5,720 nt of DNA, from NCBI GenBank assembly GCA_022567055.1, contig JADFHU010000406.1:1-5720 (forward strand), given 5' to 3'. The translations under genes and the position numbers were made by a program. Origin of the DNA: Planctomycetota bacterium (GTDB taxonomy: Bacteria > Planctomycetota > Phycisphaerae > Sedimentisphaerales > Anaerobacaceae). Below the pieces are notes generated by a model. That model ran no database searches. It saw nothing but the letters and a program-made list of their open reading frames with translations, and was not told the origin of the DNA. Positions 1 to 5,532 of the stretch are shown here, piece by piece (the stretch's first letter is position 1; each line of letters begins with the position of its first letter).

Positions 1-309
1 CAAGGACGGCCGAGCCTCAAGGGATCGATGCTCCGAAATCCCCAATGCGCGACCATGAGCGGGAAAAAGTCGCCAAGGCGTTTGAATCCATTCTGCTGGT
101 TCGTTTGCTGGAGCAGATGAGAAACTCCGTGGGCAAGTGGGGCTTTGAGGAAGATGCCGCTTCAGAACAGGTTCAAGGCATTTTTCTGGATGCACCTGGC
201 CGAGGAACTGGGCGCTCAGGGAGGCATTGGATTATGGAAGAACATCTATGAGTACATGAATGACACCATGCCGAATACACCCTCGAAAGGCCTGGATCTG
301 AAGTTATGA
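1..309 (+). pseudogene. flgJ: FlgJ-type rod-binding domain protein, 5' partial and frameshifted
   Basis: The reading frame is open from the window's left edge and contains the FlgJ N-terminal rod-binding signature: KVAKAFESILLVRLLEQMRNS (about 69-131), with the typical AFE...LL..MR pattern. This frame runs to a stop at 249-251, but after about 180 its translation stops resembling the family. The family-like C-terminal half (FFWMHLAEELGAQGGIGLWK and onward) continues in the +1 frame from about 181 to the TGA at 307-309. One T fewer in the T5 run at 181-185 would give a continuous QGIFWMHLAEELG reading. The true stop then overlaps the flgN ATG as ATGA (306-309), which supports the restored reading. 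In the family this periplasmic domain caps the growing rod; the muramidase domain of enterobacterial FlgJ is absent, as in many bacteria. No credible start or ribosome site is seen near ATG 45, so the gene probably starts outside the window. The break could be a homopolymer sequencing error or a real mutation. Confidence 0.8.
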
Positions 310-830
310 TCACCACGATCCCCATCCTCCTAGTCCAAAAAGTCGAGGCACTCGTCACTCTGCTGGATAGAGATGTCGACTACCTAACGGCCAATTTGGC
401 CCGCCTGGACGCACTTCGCAGCATGGTCGTGAAACGGCAGGACCAGGCATTGAGCCGGCTCCTGGACACCATCCGCATTGAATCGGAGAGTTACGCGCAG
501 CATGAGAGCGAACGTCACTTGCTCCGCCAGGAGATCGCCGATCTGTTGGCCTGTGACGTGCAGGAGTTGACGCTCTCCAGCCTGGCGCAGGTGCTGCCCC
601 CTCCCCTCAATCACACCTTGGCCCAGCGCAAGCGGCAACTGAGAGAACTCACCGGCCAGGTACACAGAGAGCACCTCAGTACCCGCTGGCTCCTCAAGGA
701 CTGCGCCCGATTCAATACGGTGCTGTTCAATACCCTGTTCCACCCCGGTCAGGAAAACGCCTTGACCTACACCGTGAACGGCACCGCGCAGCAGCCCCGC
801 GAACACAGCATGATGAACCTACGGTTCTAA
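306..830 (+). CDS. flgN: Flagellar export chaperone FlgN
   Basis: This 174-aa protein is almost entirely predicted helix, with long charged/leucine heptad-like stretches at about residues 5-90 and 100-135. It ends in the FlgN-like pattern of an Asn/Leu-rich helix followed by a short flexible tail (FNTVLFNTLFHPGQENALTY, then a Gln/Arg/Met-rich end). FlgN is the cytoplasmic chaperone that binds the C-terminal helices of FlgK and FlgL and delivers them to the flagellar type III export gate. Its placement directly before flgK and flgL is the classic arrangement and is the strongest argument for the call, because primary sequence conservation in this family is low. The ATG at 306 is the only plausible start: an in-frame stop lies at 261-263 and no other start codon follows it. 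The Shine-Dalgarno is poor, so translation is probably coupled to the upstream rod-binding gene through the ATGA overlap. The flgJ frameshift would weaken that coupling. Confidence 0.85.
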   Translation: MITTIPILLVQKVEALVTLLDRDVDYLTANLARLDALRSMVVKRQDQALSRLLDTIRIESESYAQHESERHLLRQEIADLLACDVQELTLSSLAQVLPPPLNHTLAQRKRQLRELTGQVHREHLSTRWLLKDCARFNTVLFNTLFHPGQENALTYTVNGTAQQPREHSMMNLRF

Positions 831-845
831 GAGAAGAGATAGACC

Positions 846-2825
846 ATGTCAGGTTTGGATATTGGATTAAGCGGCCTCTCTGCCGCACAGAGAGGCTTGG
901 AGGTCATTGGCAACAACATTGCCAATGCGGCCACCGATGGATTTCACCGGCAGCGACTCAACCTCACCCCCGGCCTCATCTCCTTGCACGATGGATTCGC
1001 CTGGGGCACGGGTGTCGATATCGGTGGTGTGGTCCGCATCATCGACAATCTACTGGAAAAGGAGATTCTGCAGCAGCAGGCGATCGGAAGCCAAGTCCAA
1101 AAAGAACTGTCGACGCTCAAAACCGTCGAGAGCACCTTCAACGAGTTGGCCAGCGGCAGTAGTCTCAGCAAGACCCTCGACGACTTCTTCGCGGCCGTAC
1201 GTGATTTATCGGCCCATCCCGATGAAGTCATCTGGCAACGCCAACTCCTGAGCGCGGCAGAGGTCGTGACCTTTCAATTCAGGACCCTGGGCGAATCGCT
1301 GGCCCGCAGCGAAGCCCGCCTGCAGACGGAAGCCAATGTCCTTGTCGATCAGATCAACGAACTCAGCGCCGAGACCGCCGACCTCAACGGCAAAATTCAA
1401 CAGATTGAGGTCGTCCATGGAGACGCCAATAACCTGAGGGACCAGCGTGACCAACGCATCTCCGCCCTCTCCAAGCTGATCGGGGTCAGCACCACCAGCC
1501 GAGACCTGGGTGTCGTTGACGTCATCGCCTCAGGCGTCCGCATCGTGCGGGGAAATGACACGACCCCGTTGGAAGCCGGCCTCGTGACTGGTACCGACCT
1601 CGGAATTAGGGCAAAAGGGACCTCGACCTTCATCTCCCGGGTCGAGGGGGGCCAGATCTCGGCCTTGATCAACCTTAGAAACAATATCGTTTCCGACATT
1701 CATGCCGATCTGGATGCCTTGGCCAAGACCCTGGTGGATGCCGTCAATGCCTACCATGTCCAGGGCGTGGGGTCCGATGGCGCGTTTTCCAGCAAGACAG
1801 GGATCCTTGTGACGGCTCACACCGCCCTCTCTTCCCTGAGTCCCGCTGTCAAGGATGGGACTCTCTATGTCCGCGTCACCAACACCACGACCGGCGCCGT
1901 CACTCGGACCGCTGTCACCATCGATGCGGATGCCAATTTGGCCGCTGCCGCCACGGCCATCACCAGTGCGGTTTCCAACGTGACGGCCACGACGCTCAAC
2001 AGCGGCAAGCAACTCAAAATCGACGCCGCCGCCGGCTACACATTTGATTTTATTCCCGCGCCCCTGCCCAACCCCGATCCCTCTCCGGCGCCCGTCTTTG
2101 GCTCCGGGTACGCCTCCAGTAAGGTTCACCTCTCGGGACTCTTTACCGGGTCGGCCAACGAGACGCTCACCTTTACCGTGTCCGGTTCCGGCTCTCTCGG
2201 CAATGGCACGATCAGTATTGGTGTTTCTGACGGCAGCGCCACCATTGCGACGCTGAACGTGGGCAGCGGCTACGTCGTGGGCACGGAACTCAAACTGGGC
2301 AATGGCCTCCGCGTCGCCTTCGATGCGGGCACGCTGGCCAATGCCGACACCTTTGCGGTCACCGCCCTGGCCAACAGCGACGCATCGGGTCTCCTGGCCG
2401 CAGCGGGCATCAATACCTTTCTGGTTGGCACCGAAGCCCGTACCATTGCCCTGCGGACCGACCTCGCCGACGCACCGGGTGGCATTGCCACGGCCATGGG
2501 CAGTGAATTGGCGGACAACGCCAACGCCCTGCGGATCGCCGAACTCCAGGACAGCAGCCAGAGCGCCTTGAAAAGCCTCAGCATCACGGATTACTATCGC
2601 TCCATGGTCACGCAAATCGGCCAGGATGTCGCCAACAAACAACTGCGCCATGAAAATACGGAGGCCATACTCCTGAATCTGAACAATCGTCGTAGTGACA
2701 CGAGCGGCGTTGATGTCAACGAGGAGGCTGCCCGTATCTTGATGTTTCAGCAGATGTTTCAGGCCATGGCGCGCTACATAAACAGCGTTAACACCAACAT
2801 GGCAGCCTTGCTAGAGCTGTTATGA
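846..2825 (+). CDS. flgK: Flagellar hook-associated protein 1 (FlgK/HAP1)
   Basis: FlgK forms the first ring of the hook-filament junction and is exported through the flagellar type III apparatus. The N-terminus carries the rod/hook family motif with LSGLSAAQRGLEVIGNNIAN (residues 8-27), followed by a slightly divergent ATDGFHRQ where ANTPGYSRQ is typical. Helices with LEKEILQQQ and NNLRDQRDQRISALS follow. The C-terminus has the diagnostic SGVDVNEEAARILMFQQ start of the last helix (about 620-659). At 659 aa it is longer than the 547-aa E. coli protein. The extra length is in the surface-exposed middle: a stretch resembling the flagellin/hook IN motif (about 338-402), a Pro-rich linker (404-416), then a Thr/Ser/Gly-rich beta region with GTELKLGNGLRVAFDAGTLA (from 479). 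A purine-rich AGAGAAGAGAT at 830-840 precedes the ATG. It lies 15 bases after flgN and 29 before flgL, in the same operon as its chaperone. The call is secure. Confidence 0.97.
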   Translation: MSGLDIGLSGLSAAQRGLEVIGNNIANAATDGFHRQRLNLTPGLISLHDGFAWGTGVDIGGVVRIIDNLLEKEILQQQAIGSQVQKELSTLKTVESTFNELASGSSLSKTLDDFFAAVRDLSAHPDEVIWQRQLLSAAEVVTFQFRTLGESLARSEARLQTEANVLVDQINELSAETADLNGKIQQIEVVHGDANNLRDQRDQRISALSKLIGVSTTSRDLGVVDVIASGVRIVRGNDTTPLEAGLVTGTDLGIRAKGTSTFISRVEGGQISALINLRNNIVSDIHADLDALAKTLVDAVNAYHVQGVGSDGAFSSKTGILVTAHTALSSLSPAVKDGTLYVRVTNTTTGAVTRTAVTIDADANLAAAATAITSAVSNVTATTLNSGKQLKIDAAAGYTFDFIPAPLPNPDPSPAPVFGSGYASSKVHLSGLFTGSANETLTFTVSGSGSLGNGTISIGVSDGSATIATLNVGSGYVVGTELKLGNGLRVAFDAGTLANADTFAVTALANSDASGLLAAAGINTFLVGTEARTIALRTDLADAPGGIATAMGSELADNANALRIAELQDSSQSALKSLSITDYYRSMVTQIGQDVANKQLRHENTEAILLNLNNRRSDTSGVDVNEEAARILMFQQMFQAMARYINSVNTNMAALLELL

Positions 2826-2854
2826 TTGCGCTTAAGCCCTACGGGAAATAGGCC

Positions 2855-4048
2855 ATGGCAGGATCTATACAAAACACGCACCGCAATGTCACCTACGCCC
2901 TGGCCCTGCACTCACGGGACTTGGCCCGCCTGCAAGAACAGGTGAGCACGGGCTCTCGTGTCAATCGCATCTCGGACGATCCCTCCGTCGCTGCTCAACT
3001 GCTCTCCTTGGAGTCGCAGAAACAGTCGTTGATCCACTACCAGGATGGACTGACCGACATCGTGAACACCATGGAAATGGCCAACACGATTCTGGAGTCG
3101 ATGACCGCGGAGCTGCGCTCCACCCAAGAGGTCCTCACCCAAATCGCCGGCGGCATCCATGGTCAGAGCAATCGCGATCGAATTGCGGATTCCATCGACG
3201 ATCGTCTGGAACAAACCCTGCTCTTGGCCAATACCAAAAATGGCAACCGGTATCTGTTTAGCGGGGCCAAGACCAGCACGCAACCCTTTGTGGCCACCCG
3301 CGACAACAACAACGAGATCACGGCCGTGACCTACCAGGGGAGTCAGGAACAGCGTCGCGTGGAGGTGGCTGCCGGCGTAAAAACAGCGGTCTACTGGGTC
3401 GGGAACGATGTGTTTCGGGGAAGCCAGCGCAAGACCGCGGAGTTTGTGCTCGATAATACCGGGGCCACCATAGGTTCCGGAACCTCGGGCGTACGCGGGG
3501 ACGTGTGGCTGGAAGTGACGGCCAATGGCGCCAGTTACGATTTGTCCATCGACGGAGGCGCCACGAAGACCAGTGTCGCTGCTGCCGGCGACATTACCAA
3601 CATCCCGGTGACCAATGCCCAGGGAGAAGTCCTATACGTGAACGCCTCGAACATCACCACGACCGGTACCGATGTCATCAGCTTCCCGGGGTCCTATGAC
3701 ACGTTTGAAACCCTGATCAGCATCCGCGACATCTTGAGAAATGAAAAGGGTTTGCCGGACCACCAACTCAATGAGGTCTTGCAGGGCGCCATCGACTGGA
3801 CCGGGGAAGTCAGTGAGTTGCTGCTCCAGACGCAGGTGCGCGTGGGGTCGCGGACCGCATACTTGGAGAACCTCAACCAAACACTCGACGATATGGAGTT
3901 CAACATTGTCGAGGAAAAAACGCAACTCGGCGACGCAGACATCGCCCAGATGGCCATTGACCTGGCCCGCCGCAGTATCCTCTACGAGATGTCCCTCAAC
4001 GTGGCGGGCAAATTAATGTCCATTTCTCTGCTCGATTTCCTAAGGTGA
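2855..4048 (+). CDS. flgL: Flagellar hook-associated protein 3 (FlgL/HAP3)
   Basis: FlgL is the second junction protein, lying between FlgK and the first flagellin layer, and is exported by the flagellar type III system without a cleaved signal. The N-terminal flagellin-like D0/D1 helix contains LQEQVSTGSRVNRISDDP (residues 26-43), matching the flagellin/FlgL hallmark (S/T)G..(I/V)NR.SDDP. The C-terminal coiled helix starts at about 329 (RVGSRTAYLENLNQTLDD) and ends in YEMSLNVAGKLMSISLLDFL. Between them are the FlgL-type GNRYLFSGAKT segment, a YQGSQEQRRVEVAAG segment (about 160-174), and a beta-rich insert (about 200-285) that makes it longer (397 aa) than the 317-aa E. coli protein. The start is preceded by GGGAAATAGG, an acceptable ribosome site. 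It is the last gene of the flgJ-flgN-flgK-flgL operon. Flagellin itself is excluded by the FlgL-type sequence and by position after flgK. Confidence 0.96.
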   Translation: MAGSIQNTHRNVTYALALHSRDLARLQEQVSTGSRVNRISDDPSVAAQLLSLESQKQSLIHYQDGLTDIVNTMEMANTILESMTAELRSTQEVLTQIAGGIHGQSNRDRIADSIDDRLEQTLLLANTKNGNRYLFSGAKTSTQPFVATRDNNNEITAVTYQGSQEQRRVEVAAGVKTAVYWVGNDVFRGSQRKTAEFVLDNTGATIGSGTSGVRGDVWLEVTANGASYDLSIDGGATKTSVAAAGDITNIPVTNAQGEVLYVNASNITTTGTDVISFPGSYDTFETLISIRDILRNEKGLPDHQLNEVLQGAIDWTGEVSELLLQTQVRVGSRTAYLENLNQTLDDMEFNIVEEKTQLGDADIAQMAIDLARRSILYEMSLNVAGKLMSISLLDFLR

Positions 4049-4100
4049 GCCAGCATTGGGTCGATCATTAGGACAAGGCGACTCTTGAAGATGGCGGTCG

Positions 4101-4147
4101 AAGACGAGGCCCCAAGACGAGGCCCAAAGACGGGGCTCAAAGACGAC
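4101..4147 (+). repeat. 13-bp direct tandem repeat array, about 3.6 copies
   Basis: Units start at 4101, 4114, 4127 and 4140: AAGACGAGGCCCC, AAGACGAGGCCCA, AAGACGGGGCTCA, then a partial AAGACGAC. The first two differ at one base, and the third differs from the second at two. Two degenerate units in the same register may precede it, AAGGCG at 4075 and AAGATG at 4088. The period is not a multiple of three and no convincing gene covers it, so this is DNA- or RNA-level structure. It lies between flgL and the sigma-54 promoter, about 111-157 bases upstream of the predicted transcription start. That is the usual distance for an activator site, though a role there is inference. Confidence 0.8.
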
Positions 4148-4162
4148 TACTATACATACGGA

Positions 4163-4225
4163 CCGTCTAATTCCTGTTCGCCCCGGCGGGATGGATCCTC
4201 GCAGGCCGGGGGGACGGCGGGTTTT
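4163..4225 (+). terminator. Possible rho-independent terminator of the flgL operon
   Basis: A 7-bp perfect GC stem, CCCCGGC (4181-4187) with GCCGGGG (4205-4211), encloses a 17-base loop. An outer 5-bp helix, CCGTC (4163-4167) with GACGG (4213-4217), can extend it across an asymmetric internal loop. A run of four T follows at 4222-4225, after CGGG. The T-run is short and offset and the loop is long, so this is a weak candidate. It fits the need to end the flgL transcript before the separately promoted TPR genes. Confidence 0.35.
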
Positions 4226-4231
4226 CATGGA

Positions 4232-4246
4232 TGGCACAGGGTTTGC
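4232..4246 (+). promoter_or_regulatory. Sigma-54 (RpoN) -24/-12 promoter
   Basis: TGGCAC at 4232-4237, a 5-base spacer AGGGT, and TTGC at 4243-4246 match the known RpoN consensus TGGCAC-N5-TTGC at every core base. The invariant GG (4233-4234) and GC (4245-4246) are separated by the required 10 bases. Transcription should begin near 4258, giving a leader of about 46 bases before the first TPR gene. The element lies in non-coding DNA on the strand of the genes it precedes. Sigma-54 promoters need an ATP-dependent enhancer-binding protein, in flagellar systems of the FlrC/FleQ/FlgR type. No such gene is in the window. Confidence 0.85.
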
Positions 4247-4266
4247 GATACCCGCGAAACATTGAA

Positions 4267-4303
4267 GGGCCTATAAAAGACCCATTGGCAAAGGAGATAC
4301 GGA
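4267..4303 (+). promoter_or_regulatory. Leader hairpin and strong Shine-Dalgarno with two GGA motifs
   Basis: AAGGAGA at 4291-4297 is the best ribosome-binding site in the window, 6 bases before the ATG at 4304, and it fixes the start of the first TPR gene. Just upstream, GGGCCT (4267-4272) and AGACCC (4278-4283) can form a small stem with one mismatch around an ATAAA loop. Two ANGGA cores, AAGGA (4291-4295) and ACGGA (4299-4303), cover the ribosome site. This is the core recognised by the translational repressor CsrA, but ANGGA is common in ribosome sites, so CsrA control is only a possibility. Confidence 0.5.
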
Positions 4304-4792
4304 ATGTCGACACAGACTCGGTCACAGAGCCACGAAAAAGCCCTCAGCCTGGCTGAAGCCGGCAAGCACCAGGAGGCGTTCGATCTCATCGGGACCCACC
4401 TGCAACAGTCGCCTCAAGACAGTGAAGCGATAAACGATGCCGGCGTGATTCTGCACTGTCTGGACCGCAGTTCTGATGCCGTTGAGTACCTGCAGCGGGC
4501 CCGCAGCCTGGATGGAAACACTCCCGAAATCACCTGGAACTTGGTGGAGGCCTACTTGGCCGAAGCGCGGGCCGACGAAGCCAAGGCCCTGCTCGTAGAG
4601 ATGGAGCACAGTGAAACCATTCATGTTGAAATCCTCAATCGGGCGGCCGACATCTTTATCAATGAAAACAAGTTGACTGACGCCCTCGAGATGTTGGAAT
4701 GGTCGCTCCGACTGCAGCCCAAGCAGGAGATTCTCGAACCCATTTGTGTGGTCGTTCGCCACAAACTCAATGAACAACGCCTGGCGTCCTGA
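4304..4792 (+). CDS. Tetratricopeptide repeat protein, four TPRs, flagellar cluster
   Basis: This 162-aa protein consists almost entirely of TPR units. The conserved small residue of helix B recurs exactly every 34 residues (A25, A59, A93, A127, in EAF, DAV, EAK and DAL), and the Pro closing the repeat is visible at P37 and P139. The repeats cover about residues 8-143; a short charged helix follows. No signal peptide, membrane segment or catalytic motif is seen, so it should be a cytoplasmic protein-binding scaffold. It is the first gene after the sigma-54 promoter and has a strong ribosome site. A second TPR gene begins about 50 bases downstream, so the two are probably co-expressed and may act together. 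TPR proteins in flagellar clusters can be export chaperones, regulators or parts of glycosylation systems; nothing here decides among them. The repeat fold is certain, the function unknown. Confidence 0.9.
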   Translation: MSTQTRSQSHEKALSLAEAGKHQEAFDLIGTHLQQSPQDSEAINDAGVILHCLDRSSDAVEYLQRARSLDGNTPEITWNLVEAYLAEARADEAKALLVEMEHSETIHVEILNRAADIFINENKLTDALEMLEWSLRLQPKQEILEPICVVVRHKLNEQRLAS

Positions 4793-4844
4793 GCCGGATG
4801 CACAGTTTGCTCGGGGCCAACGTGCGTCGGAAAAAGAACAACCC

Positions 4845-5513
4845 ATGAAGCACACCTCAGATGAACCCGGGGCACCCACCCAATGGCACGATCAGTACGA
4901 TGTCGTGCAGATGCTGGGGAACTGTCATGCCACCGTCGGTAACGACGTCGAAGCCCAGCACCACTTTGCCCAGGCCGCGTCGCTCGAACCCGACGAGCCG
5001 GCACCCTACGTGGGCTTGGGTGTCCTGGCGCTGCAGAACGACAAACTGGACGATGCCGAGGTCGCCTTTCGGGTGGCCTGCCGCCTGAACACTCGGTGCT
5101 CCCCGGCCTATGCCGGACTGGCCATGGTTGCCCAGCGGCGGCAGGACCTCAAAGGGGCGTTTGGTTACTATCTGAAGAGTCTGGAACTCGACACGGACAA
5201 CCTGATCGCCTTACTCGGTCTGTTTCAGACCTCCAGTGAGATGGGATCGTTTTCCCAAGTCACCCGCTACTTGGAACTCTACCTCTGCGCCCATCCGGAC
5301 GACACCTCGGTCATGTTCTCATTGGCGGCCCTCTACCTGAAAGATGGATTGCTCGACAAATCGAGGACTGTGCTCTTGGCGCTCCTGACGCGGGATCCTC
5401 ACAACACCGACGCGCAGGATCTGCTCGAGGAAGTGGAGCACGATTTGGCCCAAACCGAACAGCCTCTCGCCGTGCTTCCCAGGGCGTGTCCCGCCCCGCG
5501 GACACCGGTCTAA
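4845..5513 (+). CDS. Tetratricopeptide repeat protein, five TPRs, flagellar cluster
   Basis: With the ATG at 4845 the product has 222 aa. It carries five TPR units in strict 34-residue register: key helix-B positions fall at A37, A71, A105, V139 and S173, with repeat-closing Pro at P49, P151 and P185. The first units are closest to consensus (YVGLGVLALQNDKLDDAEVAF at about 55-75); the fourth is the most divergent. A Pro/Ala-rich tail follows residue 200. No signal peptide, membrane segment or enzymatic motif is present. The frame stays open upstream into the preceding gene, with an alternative ATG at 4770 and a GTG at 4746. I prefer 4845 because the TPR region begins soon after it, because the extra residues look like non-conserved read-through, and because GGAAAA (4830-4835) offers a weak ribosome site. 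It is likely co-transcribed with the first TPR gene from the sigma-54 promoter. The role is unknown, presumably protein binding in flagellar assembly or control. Confidence 0.85.
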   Translation: MKHTSDEPGAPTQWHDQYDVVQMLGNCHATVGNDVEAQHHFAQAASLEPDEPAPYVGLGVLALQNDKLDDAEVAFRVACRLNTRCSPAYAGLAMVAQRRQDLKGAFGYYLKSLELDTDNLIALLGLFQTSSEMGSFSQVTRYLELYLCAHPDDTSVMFSLAALYLKDGLLDKSRTVLLALLTRDPHNTDAQDLLEEVEHDLAQTEQPLAVLPRACPAPRTPV

Positions 5514-5532
5514 AGACAAAAATGCGATAGAG

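Noticed and set aside
384..806. 140-codon open frame on the - strand opposite flgN
   Set aside because: It lies entirely within flgN, has no family resemblance, and runs against the operon direction.
2204..2220. TGGCAC in flgK (and again at 4884) as further sigma-54 sites
   Set aside because: Neither copy has TTGC at the required distance, so the -12 element is missing; both lie within coding sequence.
1530..2651. Long 373-codon open frame on the - strand opposite flgK
   Set aside because: It lies wholly inside a secure flgK. Its translation is a Gly/Arg/Val-rich low-complexity string with no recognisable domain, as expected opposite a GC-rich gene with G/C-biased third positions.
4085..4276. 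63-codon open frame (TTG start) on the + strand between flgL and the first TPR gene
   Set aside because: It translates through the 13-bp repeats, the hairpin and the sigma-54 promoter. The start is non-ATG without a ribosome site, and the product is of low complexity.
4243..4277. Possible sigma-70 promoter, TTGCGA with TATAAA
   Set aside because: The spacing between the two boxes is about 23 bases, too long for sigma-70, and the TTGC is already explained by the sigma-54 element.
4746..4844. Upstream starts (GTG 4746, ATG 4770) for the second TPR gene
   Set aside because: Both lie inside the first TPR gene with no ribosome site, and the added residues look like non-conserved read-through. 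ATG 4845 is preferred but not proven.
4322..4879. 185-codon open frame on the - strand opposite the first TPR gene
   Set aside because: It is an antisense shadow of a gene with clear 34-residue TPR periodicity; the antisense translation shows no domain pattern.
5511..5530. Possible sigma-28 (FliA) promoter, TAAAG followed by CGATA
   Set aside because: Only about 10 bases separate TAAA from CGATA, while the FliA consensus needs about 17, so the resemblance is not usable.
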